Source: Blastomyces gilchristii SLH14081 (lineage: Eukaryota > Ascomycota > Eurotiomycetes > Onygenales > Ajellomycetaceae). From it: 64,000 nt of DNA. Positions 1 through 11,432 of the stretch are shown here, piece after piece. Under the pieces are notes generated by a model that saw nothing but the letters and a program-made list of their open reading frames with translations, did no database searches and was not told the DNA's origin. The first letter of the stretch is position 1. Every line of letters begins with the position of its first letter. The DNA is taken from positions 842,096-906,095 of the forward strand of contig NW_003101675.1 of NCBI RefSeq assembly GCF_000003855.2, in the 5' to 3' direction. Position numbers and translations under genes: made by a program.

Positions 1-998
1 ATAGCAAGATATCAGATGATAAGCATCTTGTGAAAGTGATAGAAGAGATACTTTCAAACTTCAAGCTAAGAAAATTGAAAAACAATATTGTGCTTTACTG
101 CAATCTAGAATATGTAAAAGCTCTTCATCTAGAACATTTATTTAGACACAACTTGATGACTCACATGTATAAGAAATTCAGTTACTTAGAAAGCTCTGAA
201 CTTATGAGTATACTTAAATCAAGAGTATACTGATCAAGCATGACTGAGAACATTCAGATATATATTTACAAGTGCCTGAATTATCAGGTCATGAAAGAAT
301 CTAAGAAAGAATTAGAATATGAGAAAGTATAATATTAAATGAAATGTATAATACAACTGTTTAAACAATGAGAGATAAATCTCATAGACATATTATTATA
401 AATATCAAATGAAAATTGTTAAATAATCACTACTATTGACTACACTACTGACTGATCAGTTATGAAAGCAATTTCAGAGATAATAGAGAAGATAGTAATA
501 AAGTTTCTACATAATAAGATCTATATCAACTATGAAATGCCATGTGAGATTTCAACTGATAACAGTGTGAACCTTGTAGAAGAAGTGATGAGGCATTTTA
601 TAAGTCAGTTACAGATAAGATATTATAGAATAACATTATATCATGTATAAATAAATAGAAAGATGAAATACTTGAATGAAATTCTGAGTAATATACTGAT
701 GAAATATCTAGTGAATAAGTCTACAAGATTATGAGATGAATATCTCAGTCAGGCACTATTAGTCATACAAATTCAGCAGTATACAGTCTTTAAGTATTTA
801 TTATTCTATCTGTTATATGAATTGCATCTGCGCATTCTGAAGAATACTTTAGAAAAGATGAGAGAGAGAACAGTGATTACAGATACAGCAGAAATAACAG
901 TTGTAGACACAATAGTTGTGAATACAGAATCAAGATTGAAAGAGATCAGTCATGTATATATAAAAGCTAATAAGTTACTTCTGAACTGAGCAATTCAA
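1..998. other. AT-rich RIP-like degenerate sequence
   Basis: This stretch is AT-rich, with stops in every frame and only short accidental reading frames. CpG is nearly absent, while TGA, TCA and AGA triplets are common. It resembles the mutated transposon DNA further on, but I could not place it in a family. Confidence 0.6.
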
Positions 999-1010
999 TT
1001 GAAAAGAATA
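999..1010. repeat. Left TSD of SINE (12 bp)
   Basis: TTGAAAAGAATA stands immediately before the tRNA-like head and is repeated exactly at 1396-1407 after the tail, which marks this as a retroposed insertion. Confidence 0.85.
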
Positions 1011-1362
1011 GCCCCGGTGGCCGAATGGTTAATGCGGCCACCCGGTAGCGCCTTGGCGTGGGAAACCAAGGCGTGTGAGTTCGAAACCCGCAGAGAATAT
1101 ATTAAATTCAGAACTCAAGCACCTCAGGTTTCTAATAAATACAGAGGTGTACAAATCGCTTCAATAAAATCACTCTATGTTCCTGGGCTGGGAAGTTATT
1201 ATTGCATGTATCTAATTGTCACTTCTTTGTATTTCCTATGTTCTTATTATCTTGACGTGATCTTAACACCTGTATTTCCTTCTGTATAATCAACACTTGG
1301 CCTGTATTTAACATCACGCAAGGACTCATTATAAGCTCCGCTTGCATATGAGTATAATGAAA

Positions 1363-1394
<32 letters not shown>

Positions 1395-1395
1395 T
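1011..1395 (+). mobile_element. tRNA-derived SINE with TAA-repeat tail
   Basis: The first 80 bases look like a tRNA. An A-box-like TGGCCGAATGGT lies at 1018-1029 and a B-box-like GAGTTCGAAACC near 1077-1088. An 8-bp hairpin (CGCCTTGG with CCAAGGCG) sits between them. The T-stem pairs only if G-to-A and C-to-T changes are undone. There is no matching 3' acceptor strand, so this is not a working tRNA gene. An unrelated body of about 270 bp follows and ends in repeated TAA. An exact 12-bp duplication flanks the unit. The last bases before the tail resemble the 3' end of the LINE in this window, which points to the LINE as the likely mobilising partner. I see no second SINE copy here. Confidence 0.8.
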
Positions 1396-1407
1396 TTGAA
1401 AAGAATA
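1396..1407. repeat. Right TSD of SINE (12 bp)
   Basis: Exact copy of 999-1010, immediately after the TAA-repeat tail. Confidence 0.85.
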
Positions 1408-4400
1408 CAAGACTTACTAGTTAAGAAATTAAGTCTTAAGATAAAAATATAAGTTCTTATACACAATGAGAGTTCTGAGAAGTTTCAATCTAGATGATTT
1501 AAACTCTATAAAATACTTAAATCACATTCTCTGAGAATATATGCATTGAAGAAATCAGAGAGACAGATCTTACATAACTTAATAAATAATTCATATCTTA
1601 TAAAATTAAAGATGTAAGATCTGAGTGAATTATAATTATCTACAGCACTATTATTAGTGTTGAAAAAGAAGAAGCTTACAATTGAAAAGTCTTACAAAGT
1701 AAGAGAAATTATAGATACTTATAAATTAGATGATCTCACTTATTCTGATCTTTTCATAATTATAAGAAAAGAATGAGAAGAAATGAAGAAATTAGATAAA
1801 TATCATACTTTAATAAGTAATGAGACTGTAGTCAGTTGTATAATAAAACACTGTAGATAGTGAAGATAATATGATAAAGAGTAGTCTCAGAGCAGCAGAC
1901 TTGCACATAAGTTAGATCACAGAAGAAAAAGAAATTCAGAGTTGAATTTAACTATTTACATCAGTTCAATTACAGAGATAACAGAGAATGAAGCATCTGA
2001 AACATTCACAGATGTATAAGACTAAGTTATCTCAATCTCTAAGAATGCTCAAAGATTGAGTAAGATTAGTTTCAATGAGCTGTTCACTGTAGTGATTTGA
2101 GTGAGTGAAGAGAGACAGTATAATACACAAGACAGAATTACAAGAGATGAAAGCTGCTGAACCTAGTTACTAAATACTGTATTATATAGAGATTGTGTAA
2201 GAGTAGTGACTAGCAGATAAAGAAAAAGTGTAAGAAAAGAAAAGAAATAATGAATTAATTACTAATTATAAGAATTGACTGTAAAAGATAAATATTATTA
2301 TATACACTTCATTCATTTTTATATATTACACATTTAATCTATTTTTAATATCACATTACTTAAAAAACATTAAAAACAAAGAAAATCTTAAAACTTGAGA
2401 TCTGTAAGAAATTTAAGAGCTGTAAGCTGCTCTTATAATAATATCATACATGTCTCTGATTTCTCTATCACTCTGTGTACAACATTAATATCATTTATCA
2501 CAAGATTGACTGAAATGCTAATATAGAAATGCATACATATGTATGTAGAAAAATTGAAGAAGAGTGCAGAATCTACATAATCAAAAGTCAAGACAGAAAA
2601 AATAAAGATAAAAGAAATAGAAGAAGAAGAGAACACAGAATTAAATAAATAATAGTAGAAGTTATTCAGAACTGAATACTTATAACTTAGTATACACACA
2701 ACCTTCTTTACAGAGAAGAGAGAGAAAGTGACAGAAGAAGCTTAAAGATAGAAGAAAGTAGTCTCAGTGATATTATCATCTTCAATTAAAATGATCTCTG
2801 ACACTGAAGTAACTAAGAACTATTATTAGTATATAAAACTGTAAAAGTAGAAGTAATAATTACTGAATAAATACTCACTGATCTTAGAATTGTATATATA
2901 ATTACAATATACACAAGGCTTCTCAGAAAGAGAGAGAGAGATATGAGAAAATATAGAAAGTAGAATACAGTATATGAACAGCTCATTCTTATAATAACAT
3001 CTCAGACAAGGCATATAAGTCTTATATTTATAAGTGTAAAAGAGTACAATATCTGTATTCTTATTTCTGAAAACACAGATATTCTTCACCTGCATCACAA
3101 AGTCAGATAATAAATGTTAGAGAATAGACTAATACAGATTAATTATTTCAAAGATATTTATCAGAGTGAATATATCTGTAATATTGAATTTAATAATTGT
3201 AAAAAGTTTCTTAATGTTCATGAATATCATGACTTTATATATAATAAAACTTATAACAATTTTTTCTAAGAACAGAAAAATCAGTGTTAGAAAGAAAAGA
3301 TGAAAAAAGAAAAGACTTACAATCTTAACACTGTTAAGAAGAGAAGTGATTCTTCAGTATGAATAAATGATTATCTTATTATAAATACTTAAAATAAATA
3401 TAATAATCAGTGTCTGTGACTAAGCTTCAGATAGTTATATTATATACAGTCTTTATATAATAAATTATTTTAGAGATCAGTAAGAAGAGCAGAAGTATAC
3501 ACACTGAGAAACATAGTTCATTAAGTCTACATAACATCTTCTTGAAATGAGGAGAGCTGATAATGAAAGCAGAGACAGTAGAAGCAGAGAGAGTAGAAGT
3601 AGCAGAAGTAAGAGTTACAGAAACAGAAATAGCAGAAGCAGAAGAACTGAAAACAGAGATAAGAGTAGAAGATTAAAGAGAAGCAGCAGAGGGAGAAACA
3701 GTGGCAGAAGAAGCAGAGAAGAATACAGAAGACTCAGTTATATATGACACAGATAATTTCTTCATTTTCACATTCTTCAAGTTTTTAATCAATAATTTAA
3801 CATTGAGACATTTACTATCATCAGCAGATGTGAATCTGTCAATATGTGAAGATTCTATGCAAATAAAAACAAACATCAGTATCTGCATTTATGTAAAATC
3901 ATGCTAGAAAATACAATCAGAAGCCTGCTGAGAAGAAAAACAATTAAGAGTATATAAGAAGATGAAGAAGATGTGTCATTCATAATAATACATTCTGATA
4001 ATCATTAGAAGAAAACAAGTTCTGATTACATTTCATAATGTATTACACTTACTGCTAATGAACTGTCTGATATAGACACTACAATAATACTTATTATGAG
4101 AACAGAGAGTCATTGCCAGAAACATGTATAATGTGATAGATTAACAGATAGAAGGTGTTGAACGGAAGAAGAGACAGAAATCTTAAAGAAGATGATGATA
4201 TTCAATGATAATGATGATAGAGAAGATAGTTAAAGAATGAGAAAAGTTAGTAAATGAGTAATATAATATAGTGAAAGTTTCTTTGTGAGAGTGTATACAG
4301 AATACTAGCTGAACCAGAGATAGATCACATAATCACAAACACTATTATATAGGAAGAATGTAGGGTTATTACATGACTGAATTATGATTATTTCATCATT

Positions 4401-4508
4401 TCAATCAGCGACACAGTCACTGAGCTGTAAATCATAGTACAATGATGAATGAATGATGAAATCACTGTAAATAAGTGATAAACTGAAAAAATTAATTATT
4501 ATATTGAT
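1408..4508. other. AT-rich RIP-like degenerate sequence, no gene
   Basis: Stops occur in all frames throughout. A purine-rich run at about 3545-3735 reads as an Arg/Ser-rich peptide, but this is probably an effect of AGA/AGC repetition. I found no family motif. Confidence 0.55.
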
Positions 4509-4523
4509 GATGTCGCTGAATTC
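4509..4523 (+). repeat. Possible left terminal inverted repeat
   Basis: GATGTCGCTGAATTC here is the reverse complement, with one transition, of 13607-13621. The pair would bracket the split ORF and LINE A. CpG-containing words are rare in this DNA, which makes the match more notable, but no TSD is visible outside it. Confidence 0.3.
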
Positions 4524-5197
4524 AATCTATATAATCACTAATTCTAAAAACTGTCTCATTCACTGATATTATTCTCTATTGAAAATCATGAACACTTCTA
4601 TCTAAATTCTTCTGAATTAACCAAATCAAGTTTCTTTCATAGTCTTTATTTCTAGTCATATTGCTCTCATTAACCACATCACTGAACTTATGAATTGAGG
4701 TTTGCAGATTAGTCATGATCTGAGAGACACTGTCATTGATTATCTGACATTTGAGAGATGAGGTTTTGAGATGATCAGGCACTGAGTGTTTAAAAGTTTA
4801 TATAATTATTAATCTCTGAATAAATCTGAGAATCATTTCACTGAGTCTAGCTTACTGTTTCAGTGATTGTTTCATAAGTCTGAGAACTCAGAACACTTAT
4901 CAGAGTCAGAAGATTGAAGAAGAAGAGAGAAGAAGAATTGACAGTGATAACAGAGAAGCTGATGAGAATTGTAAAGAAGAGAAGAGAATTATCACTATTA
5001 ACAGATTTCTTATCACTACTGCTCTCATCAACTGTATTACTGAGAAGTTTGATAATTATTTCAAATCAGTTTATTGTTTTATACATTTCAATGAAAATGT
5101 ACTGTGCTTTCTCTCTGACACTGTTGATAAAGTTTATGAGATTCTCTATTATCACTTTTTAATTCTTATAATGATTGTTAACTGATCTCAAGATCTC
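4524..5197. other. AT-rich degenerate sequence inside the older host element
   Basis: Stop-rich sequence downstream (minus strand) of the split coiled-coil ORF. A short minus-strand open stretch at 4576-4782 could be more of the same decayed element. No motif was recognised. Confidence 0.4.
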
Positions 5198-5462
5198 TCA
5201 CTGAACAGCAAGCTTTGTGTTTTCAATATTCAATTTTGTCTTTTCAATGACAATTTTCTTCTTCTTTATAATGATTTTCTTCTTTTTAATCTTCAATTTA
5301 ATCCTTTCAATATTCAACTTAGTCTTCTCAATTTTAAGTTTGACTTTTTCAGTGAGACTGATAGATGTATTCAAGGCTTTCAATGTAATAGCTACACTCT
5401 CTATTTTTTAATTTTCTGCTTTCTGCTGATGTGTCTTTGCTTTCTTGATTTGCTTGAATAAA
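5198..5462 (-). pseudogene. 3' part of a split Cys-rich/coiled-coil ORF of an older element
   Basis: This is the distal half of an ORF cut by LINE A; the proximal half is 11433-11776. If LINE A and one TSD copy are removed, base 344 of the upper half joins 5462 and the same frame runs to the stop at 5198, with one internal TAA at 5408-5410, the kind of stop a C-to-T change makes from CAA. The sequence is Lys/Ile/Glu-rich with a repeated pattern close to KTKLNIE and KLKIKKKK, so it probably forms a coiled coil. I do not recognise the protein. It is probably an accessory or gag-like protein of a transposon. Confidence 0.6.
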
Positions 5463-5478
5463 TTCTTCACTGTCTTCA
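5463..5478. repeat. TSD of LINE A, copy next to its 3' tail (16 bp)
   Basis: TTCTTCACTGTCTTCA is repeated exactly at 11433-11448. This copy directly abuts the TTA-repeat tail of LINE A. Confidence 0.9.
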
Positions 5479-6369
5479 TTATTATTATTATTATTATTAT
5501 TCTTCAATTATAGATGTATGCAGTCAGAGACTATGACATCTATCTGAGAATCTTTAGTTCTCAGAGTTTTTCCTATATCTACAGAGTCAACTATTATACA
5601 CTTATCAATTTCAGATATGCAAAATCAGAAAATTCCAGCCCAGAATACAAAAACTGTTTACAAATTGCAGTATTTCAACACCTTCTGATACTTTGAAACC
5701 ATTTGAAAATATCATGACAAAGGAAAAGAGAACATAGTCTTAAAGATAGACACATTAAATAGATAGATAGAAAAGAACAGAAAGAAACAAGTACAGTAAA
5801 GAGAGACTATAACAAAATAAAATTATTAAAAGATAGTGTATAGCTGTTTTAACAGACTATATCTAATCAATTTCCATCTCTTCATATTCAGATACTTCTG
5901 AATTGAGTCATTTTCTTGTAGCTGCTTGAGTTTCTGATAGAAAGTCTATTAAGTATTTAAGTTCTGTCTCAGTTGAGAATAAGAACCTCATATTTAATTG
6001 ATTTAAATCATACTTCTTCTTTAATCTGACTCTGAGACTATTGTATAATGCACAATATATTACAATATACTCAGGATTTTCATTTGTATTGCAGAATGAG
6101 TACTCTGTTGAATCAAATCTATTATCAAATCTTTGTATATAGAATTTGAAATAACCATGTTCTAGTTTTAGCTGAATTATGAATGAGAATATTTTCTTTT
6201 TGCATTTAATTGAACAAGATTTTCACTTTGGTTTTGTCTCAAATCTTGAATAATGTATGCTCTTCTTTTGTTTCTGCCAGCTTTCATTTCACTTGTTTAA
6301 ACAAGATTCTTTTATCTTTCTCTTTATAAAAGATCAGAACACTGTTTTTTGAATAGATCTGCTTAATTC

Positions 6370-6830
6370 TGAACCCTTTTTTGCAGCTGAATCAGTCAAT
6401 TCATTGTCATGAATATTTATATGAGCAGGAACTCAATGCAGATGAATTATTAGTTTAGATATTCTTCTCTTTTGAATTTTCAAAACAGAGTTTAAAATCA
6501 GTTCAAGATTCATTTGATCATTATAAATCTGACTATTTCTAAGTCTTTTTAAAGCAGCTTGACTATCAGAGAATATTCATGCCTCTTTCAAACTATTTCC
6601 TCTTTTATGAGATTTTATTTCAATGAGTTTGAAAGCTTTCACTATTACAAATAGTTCAGCATCAGAGACTTCAGATTCACAGCCTAAATTTCAGAAATCT
6701 GAGATAAAATTGATATTATCTTCAGTATAAGCAATGCCTGCATCTAATCTATTCAAATTCTCATTTTTTAAGTCATCTGAGTAAATCAGAATAGAGTCTT
6801 TTATATTGATTGTAGAGATCTTCTTTAAAT
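6370..6830 (-). pseudogene. LINE A RNase H domain remnant
   Basis: The minus strand reads as a retroelement RNase H, in the same order and spacing as in LINE B: an acidic DAELF-like block and a DSQAALKRL-like block before a HxVPAH-like block. Frames are interrupted by stops. The domain degrades RNA in the cDNA hybrid in intact I/Tad1-clade LINEs. Confidence 0.65.
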
Positions 6831-7559
6831 GCTGTTCATATTCTCTCTCTTTAGATAGTTCACTTATTTGTAAGTCTATGAGAGATTTCAGCTTTTCTCT
6901 TCAGAGAGATATCTTCTCATGATCAATTTTCTCAACATTTAATGAAGAAAATTAATTCTTAATAAGTGAACATAGTCTATACAGTTGAGAGAGCATTTTC
7001 TTTAAAGCATTATTCTCATTTCAATCAAGAAATCTATTTCAATTCAGTTCATTTCCTGAGTTAACTGATAAAAATGAAGAAGAGACTCTTTCTCTGATTA
7101 TATGATTTAAGCTCATCTTCATGACTCTCAGAGTATAGTTCATACAGGCCTTTTCAAATCAAATAGCAGGAGATTCAATTGAAGCTTCAATTTTCATTGC
7201 TTTAATAGAAGATGATTTGAATGCTCTCAGAATTCTTCTCAAAGCTCTGTTTTATAGACTTTGAAACAGTTCAGTAAAGTTATCTTGATTGTTTCATCAA
7301 ACTTGAACTTCATAATCAGCTACTGAGATAATACAGGCTATGTATAACTATCTCATAGTCTGAAAAGATAGACCTCTCTCAGTATTTGATAGTCTGATTA
7401 TACTATTCAGTAGTCTCTCTGCCTTGATGATTCTTTGTTGAATATGATATTTAAAATTCAACTTGGAGTTTAATCATACTCCTAGTCATTTGACATTCAA
7501 ACTGAGTTTAATCTCTTTATTCAAAGGAGTTAGACTTAGTTCTTTCTCATTAAATCTGA

Positions 7560-8559
7560 GAAAAAAGTGAATTAACTCAGTTTTATTCATATTAAATTAA
7601 ATTAGATTGATATCTGCTCTAACAAAGATTTTCTTTACTGCTTTCTCAATCACTTCTAAATTCTCTTTGATTGTCTTTGAACTGTAGAGTAGATCAATAT
7701 CATCTACATAACTTGAAGATCTCACTATTTTCATCTCTCTATTCTTGAATAGATATGCAGTGTATATTGCAAATAAAACAGATGAGATTGATGATTCTTG
7801 TGATACTTCTATTTTTATCTCAGTTTTATCTTGTTTTCTTCCATCAAAGAATAGTTGTATAATTCTTTTAGATATGAAATAATTAACTTATTTTATTAGA
7901 GAAAGTAACAGTTTTAACATCTTCAAAGTTTGAATCATTTTAGACTTTGAAACATAATCAAATGCATCTTTTATATCAATAAAAACTGCAGTTGAGACCA
8001 GGCCTTCATGCTTTGCTACTTGAATATCATGAATAACTGAGAGAACAGTGTCAATTGCAGAACATTGTTTTCTATCTTTCATTTATTCATTAAATAGAAG
8101 AGAATCACTAATAGAGCTTATAAAAGATAATCTAGTAGCTATTATCTTTTCTAGAACTTTTCTCAAATAGTTCAACAGAGATATTACTCTATATAACTTA
8201 GAAACTGAAGCTTTTCTATTAGGTTTTGTAAGGATTACTTCAGTAGCTTCTCTCCAGCATTCAGAAAAATAACTATTTTTTAAGAGATTGAAAAAGAGCT
8301 CAAAATATTCATTCTTCAAGTAGAAATATGTGTTTTGAATAATTAGATGATTAATTGAATCAGGCCCTGCAGCAGTGTTAATTGAACTTGAGAATATTGC
8401 TAACTCTAGTTCATCAGATGTAAGCTCAGGCCATTCCCAGTTATTTTCATCAATATATTTATGAAATGACATATTCTCCTCTTCTAAATATGATGAGTTT
8501 TGAAAGAGAATTCTCATAAAAGCTTGACATTTTTTCTCAAAAGAGTTTGCTGTATACAA
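7560..8559 (-). pseudogene. LINE A reverse transcriptase remnant
   Basis: Open pieces at 7888-8082 and 8083-8559 read through the AAGPDSINHLIIQNTY block, the ECWREATEVILTKPNRK block and a VLEKIIATRL block, which are RT motifs of non-LTR elements. They are broken by stops such as the TAA between the two pieces. The match to LINE B at 21,635-22,560 is close. The protein would copy element RNA at the nicked target. Confidence 0.8.
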
Positions 8560-8999
8560 TTCATTCTGAAATTCATATTCTAAGGTTGGAAGCTTTGCTA
8601 CACTTCTTGTTTTAGTATAGTTAAAGGCTTTAAAAACTTCTTTTTCTTATGCTTCTTCAAGAAATTTGTTCCAGCAATCTGTTTTGGCTTTTTTAATATC
8701 TGAAAAATATTCATTTCAAATAGCTTTGAACTCTTCATCAGATATTAAGTTATTCTTTCAATCTCTCTTAGCAGTGACTAATTGCTTTCTTTTAGAAGTG
8801 ATATTCTCATTTTATCAAGATTTGAAATACTCAGAAGACTTTTTCTTTGAAATATTTTCTTCAATACTTGTTAGAAGAATAGATGTAATCAGCTTTACTC
8901 TATTCTCAAGCATTTCATTTGAGATATCTTGACTTTGATTTCAATAGAGCTCACTCTGTCTTTCAGATTTCAGCTGTTTTACTCTTTCTTCAACTGCTT

Positions 9000-9790
9000 T
9001 TCAATCAGCTTTTTCAAAGTTATACTGATTAGAGAGAAGAGGATTTTTACTTCTTTATTTTTCACTCAGTTCAATATCAAATTGAATGATCTCATGATCT
9101 GATCCTGAGATTTCATTTGAATTAATAAACCAGTTTATAAGTCTTTTTTCAATTAGATTTTGTGATATGAAAGTTAGATCTATAATAGATTTCTGTTTCA
9201 TGCCTTTTCTAAAGAATGTTTGTTAATCAGACTTGTTAACTAAATCTATTGAATGCTTAAAAGTTCATTCAACCAGTTTATCTGCTCTTACTGCTCTTGT
9301 GCACTCTGAGTTTCATCAGAGATGATGTGCATTGAAGTCTTCTATAATTATAGAGTTTTTTAAGAGAGTTATATTCAAAAATCCTCTATTAATTGTTCAG
9401 GTATTGTTGTTTTCTTTCAATGACTTTTCATTATAGATATTCATAAGTTGAATAGTATCAAACTCATTCTCTTTATCTATAATATCACCCACTAGAATAT
9501 CAGAGGCAGATATGATATCAAATCTCAAATTAAATTGATATCTTGATCTTTTTCTCTCATAGATCACTACTCTTGATTTTATCTCAGATTTTTCAGGAAG
9601 AAAGCAGTAATAGCTTGAATGAGAAATGATGTACTTTTACTCAGTATCAAAGTTTGGTTCTTGAAGAAGTACAAAGTCAACTTTTTATTCAAATGCAATC
9701 TGAAGACAAGAATAAATGCAATTTGAGTTTCTATCCACATTATTTTGAATAAATGTGATTTTTGAAGAGTTTTTAAACTTTTTTTGTTGT
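9000..9790 (-). pseudogene. LINE A endonuclease remnant
   Basis: The minus strand carries the same EEP-type endonuclease order as LINE B (a QEPNFD-like block, a GDFNTHH-like block and a terminal SDHE-like block), with several stops. Intact versions nick target DNA to prime reverse transcription. Confidence 0.6.
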
Positions 9791-9845
9791 TTTTGTTGTA
9801 TATTCATACTAAGAGAGAGTAGAGATAGAGTAGAATCTAATCCCT

Positions 9846-9853
9846 ATTATCAG
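9846..9853. repeat. 8-bp TSD of MITE copy 1 (left)
   Basis: ATTATCAG, repeated exactly at 10360-10367. LINE B has the single-copy unoccupied site at 20305-20312 (CTGATGAT on the opposite strand, one transition apart). Confidence 0.92.
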
Positions 9854-10359
9854 TAGACTGGCCGCTGGGACCATGAATTTCACGTTTGATCCCATTTGGT
9901 CTGGTCCCATACATTTCTTGGCGTGAATCCCGCTGGGACTGGCTATCAAAAAAACATGTAAAGTGACTATATATCAGATCTTAAAATGGAACCATGACTT
10001 GAAAAAAATGAGAAAGTGGTCCCATTTGGTCTCATTTAGTCCCATTCTTGGCATAAAGTTACTATTTTTAGACATTTTAAGGTTTTTTTTAGACTATTTT
10101 TAATTTTTTAAAAAGTAACACTTTTTGATAATGCTCAAATGAGATTTAAAGTCATTTAAAGCAATAAAAATAATTTAAATTGAGAAGTGGAAATCATGGT
10201 CCCATTTGGAAAATGTGACAAGAGTAGACAGTAAGTCCCACTGGGACAGTATGAAACTACTATCTAATGTTAAAACCGTGTAATGGGATCAGTCGAATTG
10301 GTAATGGGACTATCAAAAAATCTGGTCCTGGTCTCAGACACGGTCACACGGTCAGTCTA
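9854..10359 (+). mobile_element. hAT-like MITE, copy 1 (506 bp)
   Basis: The ends are imperfect inverted repeats. The left end begins TAGACTGGCCGCTGGGACC; the right end, reverse-complemented, begins TAGACTGACCGTGTGACC. There is no coding capacity, and the interior is dominated by repeated TGGTCCCATTTGG-type words in both orientations. The exact 8-bp TSD is typical of the hAT superfamily. The terminal TAGAC is only a partial fit to the usual hAT end, so the superfamily call is an inference. It lies within the last codons of ORF1 of LINE A. A second copy, in the opposite orientation, is at 27314-27820. The larger autonomous partner is not in this window. Confidence 0.88.
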
Positions 10360-10367
10360 ATTATCAG
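10360..10367. repeat. 8-bp TSD of MITE copy 1 (right)
   Basis: Exact repeat of 9846-9853. Confidence 0.92.
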
Positions 10368-11432
10368 ATAGTAGATTATAACTATTTTGAAAAGTAGGAA
10401 TCTCAACTGCTTGTATTATATCTAGTTTATCACCAGAGTCATTTCTCAATTCTCTAATCTTAACAGAAGTTTGAGAATTCAAATTCTGTTTACACTTAGC
10501 TGAAGAATTGAATTTTGAAGATCTTGATAGTTGAGAATTTCTTCTTTTTAAGCTTGCAGTTGCAGATTTACTAGCTTGACTTTTCTCTTCAGTTTTAGAT
10601 TCACTTTGAGCTTCATCTTTTCTCCAGTTCTTCTGAGTTCTTGGAGCAAATACACATTCTTTTGAGCTAGATGCATATTTTTCTTTGCAATTGAAGCACT
10701 TAAGCAGAGTATATTAACATATTTCATCTCTTTTTAAGCATGTTTCACATTTATGCTCACTAGTTTTGTGATCTCTAGCACAGAATGCGCATTTTGAGTC
10801 TCTGAAACAAGAGATTGCAAAGTATTCATGTGTTTGACAGTTTGAACACTGTGTTTGAGCTTTGAGATTCATTCTTGAGTCTTTGTATTCATGAACTCTC
10901 ATTTTCAAACCTGCTACTCTTACTTCAGAGATTCTTGATTATTCAAGTGTTTTTGTATACACTAGAACAGAGACATTTCTTCTACTCTGTCTGAACTTAA
11001 TTGAATTAAGTCATACAGGCTCTTTTCTCAGTTGAATAGAATTGTATTCTTTCAATTCATTTTTGAGAAGTAGCATTCCTTCCTCACAGTCAAAGATTTC
11101 AACTGAAATATCATGAAGAATGAATTTACCTCACTTTTCATCTCTCTCAGATAGAATTGTTGTGTTTAACAGAGATTCTACTGCTGATTTTCAGAGATTC
11201 TCATTCTGAATAAGAAATTCTGCACTGAATTCAGGCATTGTGGTCAGAATGATGGAGTTTTCAAAGAAGAATGGCTCAATTGAAGCTATAACTGGTTTTT
11301 GAACTTCAATATCAGTCATTAACTGAGAAAAGAACTGCTGATTGATTTCATTTCTAATTCTGAAAATGAGACTTGAGTTTAGCTTATTTCTCTGCAAGAT
11401 GTTCTGATTTAAGACTTTGAGAATAAGTCTTC
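10368..11432 (-). pseudogene. LINE A ORF1 (gag-like, zinc-knuckle) remnant
   Basis: The minus strand encodes an RNA-binding ORF1 protein. It contains an LQRNKLNSSLIFRIRNE-like block (11,340-11,400) followed by clustered Cys/His zinc knuckles with CxxC spacing, such as CSNCQTHEYFAISCF and CAFCARDHKTSEHKC (10,714-10,908). The start of ORF1 present in LINE B is missing here because the element is 5'-truncated at 11432. Stops interrupt all frames. Confidence 0.8.

Larger units (their letters stand above)
5479..11432 (-). mobile_element. LINE A: 5'-truncated Tad1/I-type non-LTR retrotransposon
   Basis: On the minus strand this element carries, in order, a partial ORF1 with Cys-rich zinc knuckles (about 10,690-10,900), an AP-type endonuclease (about 9,000-9,790), a reverse transcriptase (about 7,560-8,480), an RNase H (about 6,370-6,830), a 3' UTR and a TAA-repeat tail at 5479-5503. 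It matches LINE B along its length from the point in LINE B near 19,246, so the 5' part is missing, as happens when reverse transcription stops early. A 16-bp TSD flanks it and a MITE interrupts it. It is about 5.4 kb without the MITE. All frames are broken, mostly by transitions. Confidence 0.9.

Noticed and set aside
1011..1095. A functional tRNA gene
   Set aside because: A- and B-box-like words exist, but the acceptor stem has no 3' partner, the T-stem is mispaired, and the unit continues into a TAA-tailed SINE body with a TSD.
3547..3747. An Arg/Ser-rich (SR-type) protein
   Set aside because: The frame is a by-product of AGA/AGC repetition in purine-rich DNA. There is no start context or domain, and other frames show the same bias.
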